The translations under genes and the position numbers were made by a program. 64,000 nucleotides of DNA from contig NZ_BMRY01000001.1 in assembly GCF_014648875.1 (NCBI RefSeq), positions 1-64,000 on the forward strand, in the 5' to 3' direction. Origin of the DNA: Streptomyces parvus. Its GTDB lineage: Bacteria; Actinomycetota; Actinomycetes; Streptomycetales; Streptomycetaceae. Positions 21,766 through 31,290 of the stretch are shown here, in pieces. The notes below the pieces were generated by a model. It had not been told where the DNA came from, made no database searches, and saw nothing but the letters and a program-made list of their open reading frames with translations. Every line of letters starts with the position of its first letter. Position 1 is the stretch's first letter.

Positions 21766-21781
21766 GCCCGGCCGTCCGGGC
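21766..21781. terminator. short hairpin between convergent amidase and desulfurase genes
   Basis: GCCCGG and CCGGGC pair perfectly around a 4-nt loop. The hairpin lies in the 51-bp gap between the stops at 21735 and 21787. Confidence 0.5.
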
Positions 21782-21786
21782 CCGCC

Positions 21787-22956
21787 TCAGCTGAGCCCGG
21801 CCGTCCTCGCGCGCTCGACCGCCGGGCCGATCGCCTCGGCGAGCGCCTTCACGTCGTCCTCGGTCGAGGTGTGGCCGAGCGAGAAGCGCAGGGTGCCCCG
21901 GGCCAGGTCCGGATCGGTCCCGGTGGCCAGGAGTACGTGACTGGGCTGGGCGATCCCGGCGGTGCAGGCGGAGCCGGTGGAGCATTCGATGCCCTGCGCG
22001 TCCAGCAGCAGGAGCAGGGAGTCGCCCTCGCAGCCGGGGAAGCTGAAGTGTGCGTTGGCGGGCAGGCGTCCGGCCGGATCCGGGTCGCCGCCGAGCACGG
22101 CGTCCGGCACGGCGAGGCGCACGGCGGCGACGAGTTCGTCGCGCAGCCCGCCGACCCTCCGGGCGAACTCCTCGCGCCGCTCGGCCGCCAGCCGTCCGGC
22201 GACGGCGAACGAGGCGACGGCGGGCACGTCCAGGGTGCCCGAGCGGACGTGCCGCTCCTGGCCGCCTCCGTGCAGGACGGGTACGGGGGTGTGGTCGCGG
22301 CCCAGCAGCAGCGCGCCGATGCCGAACGGGCCGCCGATCTTGTGTCCGCTGACCGTCATCGCGGCCAGTCCGGAGCGGGCGAAGTCGACCTCCAGCTGGC
22401 CGAAGGCCTGGACCGCGTCGGCGTGCATGGGGATCCCGAACTCCGCTGCCACCGAAGCCAGTTCCCGTACCGGCATGATCGTGCCGATCTCGTTGTTGGC
22501 CCACATCACGGTGATCATCGCGATGTCGTCGGGGTTCTTGAGGATCGCCGCCCGCAGGTCTTCGGGGTGGACCCGGCCGTGGCGGTCGACGGGGAGGTAG
22601 TCGACGTTCGCGCCCTCGTGTTCGGCGAGCCAGTCGACGGCGTCGAGGACGGCGTGGTGTTCGACGGGCCCGGCGAGGACCCGGGTGCGGCGGGGGTCGG
22701 CGTCGCGGCGGGACCAGTAGAGGCCCTTGACGGCGAGGTTGTCGGCCTCCGTGCCGCCGGAGGTGAACACCACCTCGCTGGGGCGGGCGCCGAGGGAGTC
22801 GGCGAGGGCTTCTCTGGACTCCTCGACGGTGCGGCGGGCCCGGCGTCCGGCGGCGTGCAGCGAGGACGCGTTGCCGGTGACGGAGAGCTGGGCGGTCATC
22901 GCCCCGATCGCTTCGGGGAGCATCGGGGTGGTCGCGGCGTGGTCGAGGTAAGCCAT
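21787..22956 (-). CDS. cysteine desulfurase (IscS/NifS type)
   Basis: A 389-residue PLP enzyme that removes sulfur from cysteine as an enzyme persulfide. The PLP lysine is Lys206 in S-G-H-K-I-G-G. The persulfide-carrying cysteine is Cys331 in S-T-G-S-A-C-T-A-G on the long loop typical of group I (IscS-like) enzymes. The N-terminal Y-L-D-H-A-A-T-T-P is the family start, so ATG 22956 is chosen. Proximity to mnmA suggests it feeds sulfur to tRNA thiolation. No iscU or sufE partner is in the window. Confidence 0.96.
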   Translation of the reverse strand: MAYLDHAATTPMLPEAIGAMTAQLSVTGNASSLHAAGRRARRTVEESREALADSLGARPSEVVFTSGGTEADNLAVKGLYWSRRDADPRRTRVLAGPVEHHAVLDAVDWLAEHEGANVDYLPVDRHGRVHPEDLRAAILKNPDDIAMITVMWANNEIGTIMPVRELASVAAEFGIPMHADAVQAFGQLEVDFARSGLAAMTVSGHKIGGPFGIGALLLGRDHTPVPVLHGGGQERHVRSGTLDVPAVASFAVAGRLAAERREEFARRVGGLRDELVAAVRLAVPDAVLGGDPDPAGRLPANAHFSFPGCEGDSLLLLLDAQGIECSTGSACTAGIAQPSHVLLATGTDPDLARGTLRFSLGHTSTEDDVKALAEAIGPAVERARTAGLS

Positions 22957-23132
22957 GGTGGGGCCGATTCTACGAGCCCCGGGTGGGGCGCATGCCGGGC
23001 GCGTCACGGCCCGGCCCCCGCGCACGCTTTCCGGGGGTACGGCGGACCGGTGCGGAGACCGGCCGAGGACCCCGGCCCGGAGCCCGATCCGGAACGGGGA
23101 GAGCGGCTCGCGGGGCCGCGTGGGGCGTTGCG

Positions 23133-23516
23133 TCAGCCGCCGATGCTCCAGGCGACCGTGCCGTTGGCGGTGACCAGGGCGGCGAGCACGACGAGGTCGG
23201 CGACGCCCAGGGCGAGGCCGAGGAAGGCGCGTCCCCGGCGGCGGGTGCGACGGGTCAGGGCCAGCAGCGCCATCACGATCGCCATGGGCCCGAGCACGAT
23301 GTTGAAGACCAGCAGCCCGACGAGGCCGAGGACGAACGAGGCGACGGCGAGACCGTCCGCCTCCCGGCCGGCGGCCCGGCGCGGAGCTGAGTCGGGGCTC
23401 TTCTCCGGTTCCGGTGCCGCGCCCGGGTCGACGACGTCCTTGCCAGGGGAGGCGTCCGCGTCCTTGCCGCTGGCTGCGTCCGTGCAGCGGGTGCGGTCGA
23501 GGAGGGTGAGGGTCAT
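23133..23516 (-). CDS. DUF4190-type small membrane protein
   Basis: A 127-residue protein. The first about 50 residues are polar (Asp, Pro, Lys), followed by [12 protein letters not shown] and two hydrophobic helices (about residues 57-85 and 96-120) separated by the basic loop R-R-T-R-R-R-G. This is the DUF4190 layout, common in actinobacterial membrane proteins of unknown function. It starts at ATG 23516 and precedes the desulfurase gene by 176 bp on the same strand; a functional link is not evident. Confidence 0.8.
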   Translation of the reverse strand: MTLTLLDRTRCTDAASGKDADASPGKDVVDPGAAPEPEKSPDSAPRRAAGREADGLAVASFVLGLVGLLVFNIVLGPMAIVMALLALTRRTRRRGRAFLGLALGVADLVVLAALVTANGTVAWSIGG

Positions 23517-23612
23517 GGTGCGAGCTCCTTCGGATCGGTCCGGGAAACGGCAGGCTCGGCGGGTGCGGGTGCTACGGGTCGGTGCGTGCTACGGGTCGGT
23601 GCGTGCGGCGGG

Positions 23613-23768
23613 TCAGTGGGCGCGGCGCGACGCGCGCTCGCGTACGGCGAAGATCAGCAGCCAGCAGCCGATCACGGCCGCGGCGGCCAGGGTCAGCGGC
23701 AGGGGCATGTGCGCGACCGCCCCGAGGAGGATTCCCAGCAGGAGCAGCGCGGCGACGAGGACGAGCAC
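23613..23768 (-). CDS. 51-residue small membrane protein
   Basis: A short frame from GTG 23768 to TGA 23613 with an AGAGAGG ribosome site about seven bases upstream. The product has two hydrophobic segments (residues 2-19 and 24-42) joined at H-M-P-L-P-L and ends in a basic tail R-E-R-A-S-R-R-A-H. Codon third positions are almost all G or C, as in real genes here. It lies divergent from the TetR gene, with one TGTTCACTGA motif in the shared upstream region. Function unknown; the pairing suggests the regulator may control it. Confidence 0.65.
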   Translation of the reverse strand: MLVLVAALLLLGILLGAVAHMPLPLTLAAAAVIGCWLLIFAVRERASRRAH

Positions 23769-23813
23769 GGCGGAACCTCTCTGTGCGACGACGAAGGCCG
23801 TTCGGAGTACGAG

Positions 23814-23879
23814 TGTTCACTGACTCAGAAGTCTAAACCCCGCACCCTTCCCCAGACTCGGAGAACGGTTGTTTACTGA
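23814..23879. promoter_or_regulatory. direct repeat TGTTYACTGA between divergent small membrane gene and TetR gene
   Basis: TGTTCACTGA (23814-23823) and TGTTTACTGA (23870-23879) are 9/10 identical direct copies 56 bp apart in an A/T-richer intergenic stretch. The second abuts the TetR start (23885) and the first lies about 46 bp upstream of the small membrane gene start. Each could be a half-site for autoregulation. Confidence 0.4.
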
Positions 23880-23884
23880 ATGGC

Positions 23885-24511
23885 ATGAGTCACACTCCTG
23901 TCGGCATCCGCCAGACCCAGAAGCTCAGGACGCGCCAGGCCCTCCTGGACGCGGCGCTCGCCCTCCTGGAGCACCAGAGCCTGAGCAGCCTGGGGCTGCG
24001 GGAGGTCACCCGGGCCGCCGGGGTCACGCCGACGGCCTTCTACCGGCACTTCGAGGACACCGCGGCGCTCGGCGTCGCCCTGGTCGAGGAGACCCTGGGC
24101 AGCCTGCACGGGCTGATCGCCGCGGTGCTCACGGAGACGGGCGACAGCGAGGAGCGGCTGGACCGCAGCGTGGCGGTGATAGCACGTCATGTCGGCGCGC
24201 AACCCGCCCACTTCCGGTTCATCGCGCGTGAGCAGCACGGCGGGGTCGGCCCGGTGCGCGCGGCCATCGCGGCTCAACTGCGGCGGTTCGCCGAGGAGGT
24301 GGCGTGCGCGCTCGGCCAGGAGTCGGGAGCCGCCGGGTGGAGCGAGGAGGACCTGCTGATGCTCGGCGGCCTCTATGTGGACCACATGGTGATCACCACG
24401 TCGACCCTGCTGGAGGCCGGGCCTGAGGGCGAGGCGGAGGTCGTCCGGGTGGCCCGGCGGCGGCTGCGACTGGTCACCATCGGCCGGGCGCACTGGCTGG
24501 ACGAGGGCTGA
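23885..24511 (+). CDS. TetR family transcriptional regulator (FabR-like)
   Basis: A 208-residue TetR repressor. The N-terminal helix-turn-helix covers about residues 13-60 (T-R-Q-A-L-L-D-A-A ... L-R-E-V-T-R-A-A-G-V-T-P-T-A-F-Y-R-H-F). The F-Y-R-H-F and the following domain, with H-F-R-F-I-A-R-E near residue 115, resemble the FabR/unsaturated-fatty-acid group. The C-terminal domain should bind a hydrophobic ligand. Targets are not known; the divergent 51-residue membrane gene and its own promoter are the obvious candidates. The ATG at 23885 has a weak ribosome site. Confidence 0.9.
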   Translation: MSHTPVGIRQTQKLRTRQALLDAALALLEHQSLSSLGLREVTRAAGVTPTAFYRHFEDTAALGVALVEETLGSLHGLIAAVLTETGDSEERLDRSVAVIARHVGAQPAHFRFIAREQHGGVGPVRAAIAAQLRRFAEEVACALGQESGAAGWSEEDLLMLGGLYVDHMVITTSTLLEAGPEGEAEVVRVARRRLRLVTIGRAHWLDEG

Positions 24512-24657
24512 CGGCGACGGCACGCAACGGCCCTCGGCGACCCGCACGACCGCCCCCTGACCTCCCGCTGCCGCCCTCGACGAGCCCCGACCACCCTCGG
24601 GACCGCCCTCGTCCGCCCTTGACCCTCCCGTAACAGGAGGCCCTACGGTCCCCGGGT

Positions 24658-25542
24658 ATGAAGATCGTCGTCCATGACACCGCGTCCACCCTGCTCGACC
24701 TCCTGAACCGCCCCGTGGCCCGACGTCCCGACGCCCTGCGCGAGATGTACGCCCCCTTGCAGGAGGTGATGTCCCGGGTGGGGGTCGGCGACCTGGTCGA
24801 GACGCACCGCGCGGGCAGCGGATTCCCGATCGACCGGGACGACCCGCGCCTCCTGCCCGCCCTGGACCGGATGCGGGAGGCCCGGGTGTGGCAGCGGATC
24901 GAGGACTCCCTCGCAGCCGCGCGGGAGCTGCTGGGCACGGCGGCGCCCGGGGCGCGGACCGCCGACACGGTCCACGTGGTGCTGGTGCTCGGCGACCCGG
25001 ACGACCCGCTGATGGCCCTCAACCAGGGGTACTTCGGCCTCGGCGGCATCCCGGGCGCGATCCTGCTGATGATGTGGCCCACCGAAACCGCCCTGGACAG
25101 GATCGACCACGCCGCCGCCCACGAGCTGCACCACAACGTCCGCTACGCCAACGTGACCTGGGACCCGACGGCGGTCACGGTCGGCGAGCAGGTCGTCGCC
25201 GAGGGGCTGGCCGAGGCGTTCGTGCGGGAGCTGGCCGGCGAGGCCGCCATGGGCCCCTGGGCGACGTCCCTGCGCGGCCCGGCGCTGGACGAGGTCTGCG
25301 CGAAGGTGGCGGCCGGGATCGACGTGGCGGGGATGGAGAACCTGCCCCCGTACGTCTTCGGCGACCGCACCGCCCTTCGGCTGGGGCAGCGGCCGGTGGG
25401 GCTGCCGGACTTCGCCGGGTACGCGGCCGGGCTGCGCTTCGTGGACGCCCACCTAGCCGCCACCGGACTGACCGCCGCCGCGAGCGTCGCCCTGCCCGCC
25501 CGGCGGATCCTCGGATGCGCGGGCGTGGCCACGACCGCGTGA
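24658..25542 (+). CDS. DUF2268 putative zinc protease
   Basis: A 294-residue protein of the DUF2268 family of predicted metallopeptidases. The zinc motif H-E-L-H-H lies near residue 154, preceded by A-A-A and followed by N-V-R-Y as in the family. A downstream Glu-rich helix (G-E-Q-V-V-A-E-G-L-A-E-A-F) around residue 180 probably gives the third ligand. No signal peptide is visible, so it should act in the cytoplasm. The substrate is unknown. It starts at ATG 24658; the MerR gene begins 47 bp after its stop. Confidence 0.85.
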   Translation: MKIVVHDTASTLLDLLNRPVARRPDALREMYAPLQEVMSRVGVGDLVETHRAGSGFPIDRDDPRLLPALDRMREARVWQRIEDSLAAARELLGTAAPGARTADTVHVVLVLGDPDDPLMALNQGYFGLGGIPGAILLMMWPTETALDRIDHAAAHELHHNVRYANVTWDPTAVTVGEQVVAEGLAEAFVRELAGEAAMGPWATSLRGPALDEVCAKVAAGIDVAGMENLPPYVFGDRTALRLGQRPVGLPDFAGYAAGLRFVDAHLAATGLTAAASVALPARRILGCAGVATTA

Positions 25543-25589
25543 CCGGTTGGCCCGCGGCTCCCGCGTCCCGGCTGCGGGAGACTGGTCCG

Positions 25590-26402
25590 GTGAGCAACGA
25601 GGACCGCTGCCCCGGGGAACCGCCCGCCTACGGACTGACCGTGGGGCGGGCCGCCGCGCTCGTCGGGGTCAGCGTGAAGACGCTGCACCACTGGGACGCG
25701 ATCGGCCTGGTGCGGCCGGGCGGACGCACCCGGTCCGGCTACCGGGTGTACGGGGACGACGACGTCGCCCGGCTCCACCGGGTCCTCGTCTACCGGGAGA
25801 TCGGCATCCCGCTGTCCGCGATCGGGCGGCTCCTGGACGACCCGGAGGTCGACGCGCGCGAGCATCTGCGCCGGCAACGGGGGCAGCTCGTGGACCGGAT
25901 CTCCCGGCTGGAGCGGATGGTCGGCGCGGTCGACCGGATGCTGCTGGAGTCGAGGCCCGGCATCCGGCTGACACCCGAGGAGCAGGTCGAGATCTTCGGG
26001 GCCGACTGGCAGCCCTCCTGGACCGAGGAGGCCGAGGAGCGCTGGGGCGGAACGGAGGAGTGGGCGCAGTACACGGAGCGGGCGGCCCGGATGGACCCCG
26101 AGGACTGGAAGGACGTGGCGGCGGCCACCGAGGCCCTGGAGGCGGACCTGGCCTCCGTCCACCGCGACGGCGCCGAGCCGGGCTCGGACCGTGCGAACGC
26201 CCTCGCCGAACGGCACCGCGCGCTGATCTCGACGTACTTCGACTGCACGTACGCCCTGCAGGTCTGCATCGGCCGGACGTATGCCGAGGACCCCGGGTGG
26301 GTGGCGCACTACGACGCCGTCGCCCCGGGCCTGGGCGGCTGGCTGTGCGGGGTGATCGCCGCGAACGCCCGGGCCCACGGGGTGGACCCGGACGCCCTCT
26401 AG
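25590..26402 (+). CDS. MerR family regulator with TipAS ligand-binding domain
   Basis: A 270-residue TipAL-like activator. The MerR HTH (L-T-V-G-R-A-A-A-L-V-G-V-S-V-K-T-L-H-H-W, about residues 14-33) includes the R-S-G-Y-R-V-Y wing. A coiled coil spans about residues 75-115, and a TipAS-type domain fills about 150-268. TipAS domains bind thiopeptide or other multidrug ligands, which then activate transcription. The GTG at 25590 has GGGAG nine bases upstream. TipAS binds its ligand through a Cys; two Cys occur here (Y-F-D-C-T and L-Q-V-C-I-G), so covalent capture is possible. The upstream DUF2268 gene may be co-transcribed. Confidence 0.9.
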   Translation: MSNEDRCPGEPPAYGLTVGRAAALVGVSVKTLHHWDAIGLVRPGGRTRSGYRVYGDDDVARLHRVLVYREIGIPLSAIGRLLDDPEVDAREHLRRQRGQLVDRISRLERMVGAVDRMLLESRPGIRLTPEEQVEIFGADWQPSWTEEAEERWGGTEEWAQYTERAARMDPEDWKDVAAATEALEADLASVHRDGAEPGSDRANALAERHRALISTYFDCTYALQVCIGRTYAEDPGWVAHYDAVAPGLGGWLCGVIAANARAHGVDPDAL

Positions 26403-26418
26403 AAGTCCGCGGAGGCCT

Positions 26419-27300
26419 TCAGGAAGTCCGCGGGGCCTTGGCGAGCTGGCGGGACTGGGCGACGAGGCGGTCGGCGCTGTCCCAGACCTCGGCGTCCTCC
26501 TCCAGGAAGCCGCCCGCGAGGTTGCGGGTGGTGATGGCGACGCGCAGCGGGCCGGGCGCGGGGCGGCAGCGGATGTGGGTGGTCAGCTCGACGGTGGGGG
26601 TCCAGCCGGTCAGGCCCAGCTCGAACGAGGTCGGCGGCAGGGCGTCCACGGTGAGCAGCAGCGACAGCGGGTCCGGATCGCGGCCGTCGGCCAGGCCGAA
26701 CCAGCCGCGCATCTCGCCCTTGCCGGAGGGGGCGCCGACCGCCCAGCCGACGGTGGCCGGGTCGAGCTTGATGTCGAGGCGGTCCGTGATGGCGGAGCTG
26801 CCGGGGATCCTCGGTGCGCCGTCGCTCGGGCCGAGGCAGTGGTCCCGGTCGGGCATGGCGGGCGGCAGGGCCGTGGTGCGGACGTCGTCGGGGAGCGTGT
26901 CGAGGTCGCCGTAGGTGGCCAGGACCCGGATGCGCTCGACCTCGCTGCCGTCCTCCGCGTACTGGAAGAGGGAGGCCTGGCCCGTGGAGAGGGTCCGGCC
27001 CGTCCGGACGGTCTGGGTGCGGATCACCGCCGGGCCGGGCACCGAGGCGGTGAGGTAGTGCGCCGAGACGGAGAACGGGTCGGGGTGCGGCAGGGCCTCG
27101 CTCAGGGCCCGGCCGAGCAGGGCCAGCAGGTAGCCGCCGTTGACGGCGTGGATGATCGTCCAGCCGGCGGAGAGCTCGGCGTCGTAGACGCCCTCCTCGC
27201 GCAGGGTGACCGCCGTGTCCCGGTCGAACTCGCTGTCGCCGATGGTCGCCCGTGCGGTCTCCGCCGCTCCGGTCACTGCCTCAGTCGCTGCCTGTGCCAT
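26419..27300 (-). CDS. acyl-CoA thioesterase family protein (double hotdog)
   Basis: A protein of about 293 residues with two hotdog halves of the TesB-like thioesterase fold. The first half contains the W-T-I-I-H-A-V-N-G-G-Y-L-L-A-L-L-G-R-A stretch (about residues 48-66). The second carries W-G... and S-F-E-L-G near residue 220 and a final S-D-R-L-V-A-Q-S-R-Q-L-A. Such enzymes hydrolyse acyl-CoA. I chose ATG 27300 (M-A-Q-A-A-T-E); ATG 27309 adds three residues. A TACTGAGCGGTA palindrome lies 26 bp upstream, hinting at acyl-responsive TetR control. It converges with the TipA-like gene. Confidence 0.88.
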   Translation of the reverse strand: MAQAATEAVTGAAETARATIGDSEFDRDTAVTLREEGVYDAELSAGWTIIHAVNGGYLLALLGRALSEALPHPDPFSVSAHYLTASVPGPAVIRTQTVRTGRTLSTGQASLFQYAEDGSEVERIRVLATYGDLDTLPDDVRTTALPPAMPDRDHCLGPSDGAPRIPGSSAITDRLDIKLDPATVGWAVGAPSGKGEMRGWFGLADGRDPDPLSLLLTVDALPPTSFELGLTGWTPTVELTTHIRCRPAPGPLRVAITTRNLAGGFLEEDAEVWDSADRLVAQSRQLAKAPRTS

Positions 27301-27325
27301 GGCATGCACGGTACATCCATCACCC

Positions 27326-27337
27326 TACTGAGCGGTA
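27326..27337. promoter_or_regulatory. candidate TetR-type operator TACTGAGCGGTA
   Basis: The 12-mer fits the hyphenated palindrome TACYGNNCRGTA (Y=T, R=G) and lies 26 bp upstream of the thioesterase ATG. Sites of this form are familiar from TetR regulators of acyl metabolism in actinobacteria. No regulator gene is adjacent. Confidence 0.4.
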
Positions 27338-27373
27338 GCTTTTTGTGAGCCCCGTTACCCCGGCGAACCCGCC

Positions 27374-28045
27374 CTACGTCGCCGCCGGCCCCTCCTCGGC
27401 CCGCGCGGAGGACCGGTTGTAGGCCCGGGGCGCCCGCCAGTGGAAGCGCAGCGCCAGCAGCCGCAGGACGAACGCGGCGATCACCGCCAGCCCACTGGTC
27501 AGCGCGTTCAGGGTGTCGAAGCGGATGCACAGGACCACCATGGTCGCGCCGACGATCGCGGGCACCGCGTACAGGTCCCGGTCCCAGCGCAGCAGCGAGG
27601 GGACCTCGTTGGCGAGGACGTCGCGCAGCACACCGCCGCCGACCGCCGTGGCCAGGCCGAGCGCCGCCGACGCGGTGAGCCCGAGGCCGTACTCGTACGC
27701 CTTGACCGTGCCGGTCACGCAGAACAGGCCGAGCCCCGCCGCGTCGAAGACGTTGACGCCGACCTGGATGCGCTCCACGTGCGGGTGGAGGAAGAAGACC
27801 AGGCCTGCGGCGAACAGCGGGGTGATGAAGTAGCCGAGGTCGGTGAAGGCGGCGGGCGGGATCGCGCCGATCATGACGTCACGGAACAGCCCTCCGCCCA
27901 GCGCTGTCACCTCCGCGAGAACCGCGATGCCGAAGACATCGAAGTTCTTGCGGACGGCGAGCAGGGCGCCCGAGATCGCGAAGACGAAGATCCCGACGAG
28001 GTCGAGCGCATGCTGGACGGAGGGCGTGAACAGTTCGGTGAGCAC
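27374..28045 (-). CDS. TRIC-type cation channel family protein
   Basis: A 223-residue membrane protein of the TRIC (UPF0126) family, trimeric monovalent cation channels. It shows seven hydrophobic segments and the two internal repeats, each with a Gly-rich motif ending in Arg-Asp: A-L-G-G-G-L-F-R-D (about residues 51-59) and A-V-G-G-G-V-L-R-D (about 135-143). GTG 28045 is the best start because the preceding frame reads into the ABC ATPase gene in another frame. It follows the peptide ABC operon by 29 bp, so read-through transcription is likely. Confidence 0.88.
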   Translation of the reverse strand: MLTELFTPSVQHALDLVGIFVFAISGALLAVRKNFDVFGIAVLAEVTALGGGLFRDVMIGAIPPAAFTDLGYFITPLFAAGLVFFLHPHVERIQVGVNVFDAAGLGLFCVTGTVKAYEYGLGLTASAALGLATAVGGGVLRDVLANEVPSLLRWDRDLYAVPAIVGATMVVLCIRFDTLNALTSGLAVIAAFVLRLLALRFHWRAPRAYNRSSARAEEGPAAT

Positions 28046-28074
28046 CGGGCAATTGTGCCGGTCCCGGACGCTCC

Positions 28075-29327
28075 CTAGGCCTGGGGGCTGCCCTCCGCCT
28101 TCTCCGTGGCGTCCGAAGCCTCTTCCGTGGCGTCGGCCGTCTCCTTCTTGATGTCCTCGGCGGCCGCCGACTGCTCCTTGGCGTCCGCGTCGGCCTGGGC
28201 CGGTACGGTCGCGGGCTCCTTCTCGGGGGCGTCGGCCGCCGGGGCCCCGGTCTCGTCCTCCGAGACCTCGACCGCCTCGGCCGCCACCGTCTCCGTCCCG
28301 GTGACCGCCTCGATGCCGGTCGCCAGGGTCTGCTTCACCGTGCCGGCCTCGATCTCGGCCGTGAAGTGGCAGGCCACCTTGTGCCCGTCGCCGGTGTCCA
28401 GCAGCGGCGGGCGCTCTGTCGCGCACTTGGTCTCCTGCACCCACGGGCAGCGGGTGTGGAAGCGGCAGCCGGCCGGCGGGTTCGCCGGGGAGGGCAGGTC
28501 GCCGTGGAGGAGGATGCGCTCGCGGCGGTCCTCCACCTCGGGGTCCGGCACCGGGACGGCCGACATCAGCGCCTTGGTGTACGGGTGCCGGGGCCCCGCG
28601 TACAGCGCGTCGCTCGGGGCCTCCTCGACGAGCCCGCCGAGGTACATCACCCCGATGACGTCCGAGATGTGCCGGACGACCGCGAGGTCGTGGGCGATCA
28701 CCAGGTATGTCAGGCCGAGGGACTCCTGGAGCTCCTCCAGCAGGTTGATGACCTGCGCCTGGACCGAGACGTCGAGCGCGGAGACCGGCTCGTCGCAGAT
28801 GATCACGTCCGGCTCCAGGACCAGCGCGCGGGCGATGCCGATGCGCTGGCGCTGGCCGCCGGAGAACTCGTGCGGGTAGCGGGAGAGCGCGTTGGACGGC
28901 AGGCCGACCTTGGCCAGGATGTCCTTGATCTTCTCCCGGCGCTCCGCCTGGTCCTTGCCGATGCCGTGGGCGGCCATGCCCTCGGACAGGATCGACTCGA
29001 TGTTCTGCCGGGGGTTGAGGCTGCCCAGCGGGTCCTGGAAGACCATCTGGAGGCGGCGGCGGAAGGCCCGCATCTCCTCGCCCGGCAGCTTCGCCAGGTC
29101 GGTGCCGTCGAAGACGACCCCGCCGTCGGTGATGTCGTTCAGCCGCAGGACCGCCCGGCCGAGCGTCGTCTTGCCGCAGCCCGACTCGCCGACCAGGCCG
29201 TACGTCTGACCGGCCTCGATGGACAGCGAGACGCCGTCGACCGCGTAGACGTGGCCCACCGTACGGTCGAAGAAGAGGCCCTTCTTGACCGGGAAGTGGA
29301 CTTTGACGTCGTCCAGTTCGAGAAGGC

Positions 29328-29331
<4 letters not shown>
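28075..29331 (-). CDS. peptide ABC transporter ATP-binding protein (DppF/OppF type) with acidic tail
   Basis: A 418-residue ABC ATPase energising dipeptide/oligopeptide import. Walker A is G-E-S-G-C-G-K-T near residue 45. The signature F-S-G-G-Q-R-Q-R is near residue 155 and Walker B/D-loop V-I-I-C-D-E-P-V-S-A-L-D near 175. The oligopeptide-transporter C-terminal domain has its Cys cluster (G-C-R-F-H-T-R-C-P). Beyond it is an 85-residue Ala/Glu/Asp/Thr-rich extension not normally present, probably disordered. The ATG at 29331 overlaps the stop of the first ATPase gene as ATGA, so expression is coupled. Confidence 0.95.
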
Positions 29332-30320
<989 letters not shown>

Positions 30321-30326
30321 GGGACT

Positions 30327-31289
30327 TCAGCCTCGCAACTTCGGGTCGAGGGCCTCGCGCATGGACTCGCCGAGCAGGGTGAAGCCGAGGGCGGTGATGA
30401 TGATCCCGACGGCCGGATAGGCGGCCATCATCGGCTCGTTGTCGAAGAAGCGCTGTGCCTGGGAGAGCATCACGCCCCACTCGGGAACGGCCGGGTCGGG
30501 GTTGCCGAGCCCCAGGTAGGACAGGGCCGCCGCCTCGATGATCGCGGTGGCGAGGCTGAGCGTGGCCTGGACGATCACGGGGCTCAGCGAGTTGGGCAGG
30601 ATCTGCGTGAGCACGATCCGCTTGCGCCGGATGCCGACCGCCTTCGCGGCGAGCACGTAGTCCGCGCCGCCCTGCACCAGCATCGAACCGCGCAGCAGGC
30701 GGGCGAAGATGGGGATCTGGACGACACCCACGGCGATCATCACGGTGGTCAGGGACTGGCCGAGGACCGCCGCGATGGAGACGGCGAGCAGCAGCGAGGG
30801 CAGCGACAGCATGATGTCGGTGAAGCGCATGATCACGGTGTCGACGCGCTGCCCGGCCTTGCCGCCGAGAGTGGCGGCGGCTCCGGAGAGCACACCGACG
30901 AGCGCGCCGACGATCAGGCCGATGAGCATGGAGACCACGCCCACGAGCAGCGTCTGCCGGGCGCCGACGAGCCAGCGCGAGAACATGTCGCGGCCCAGGT
31001 GGTCCAGGCCGAACCAGTTCTCGCCGCGCATGCCGACGAACTTGCCCTGGTTGGGGAAGACTTCGCTGCGCCAGTTCTGCGCGGTCGCTCCGTGCGGGGC
31101 CAGCATCGGCCCGACGATCGCGACGACGATGAACGCGGCGATGATGGCCGCACCGATGATCGCCATCTTGCTGGAGCGCATGCGCCGGAACGCCTCGCGC
31201 CACAGGCTGCTGCCGCTGACGCTCTCGGTGCTCTGGGTCAGCTCGGCAAGACGGTCGATCTTGTCGGCTTTGTTGGTCAGGATCGTCAC
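30327..31289 (-). CDS. peptide ABC transporter permease (DppC type)
   Basis: A 320-residue inner-membrane permease with six helices and a long N-terminal cytoplasmic segment, as in DppC/OppC. The EAA loop that docks onto the ATPases is seen as Y-V-L-A-A-K-A-V-G-I-R (about residues 203-213). The extracytoplasmic N-terminal insertion with F-G-L-D-H-L-G-R-D-M-F-S-R is typical of OppC. The GTG start at 31289 lies one base after the stop of the preceding permease gene. Confidence 0.95.
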   Translation of the reverse strand: MTILTNKADKIDRLAELTQSTESVSGSSLWREAFRRMRSSKMAIIGAAIIAAFIVVAIVGPMLAPHGATAQNWRSEVFPNQGKFVGMRGENWFGLDHLGRDMFSRWLVGARQTLLVGVVSMLIGLIVGALVGVLSGAAATLGGKAGQRVDTVIMRFTDIMLSLPSLLLAVSIAAVLGQSLTTVMIAVGVVQIPIFARLLRGSMLVQGGADYVLAAKAVGIRRKRIVLTQILPNSLSPVIVQATLSLATAIIEAAALSYLGLGNPDPAVPEWGVMLSQAQRFFDNEPMMAAYPAVGIIITALGFTLLGESMREALDPKLRG

Positions 31290-31290
31290 G

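Noticed and set aside
26402..26450. Direct repeat GAAGTCCGCGG at the convergent ends of the TipA-like and thioesterase genes
   Set aside because: Only two short overlapping copies at gene ends; likely chance or part of a weak terminator.
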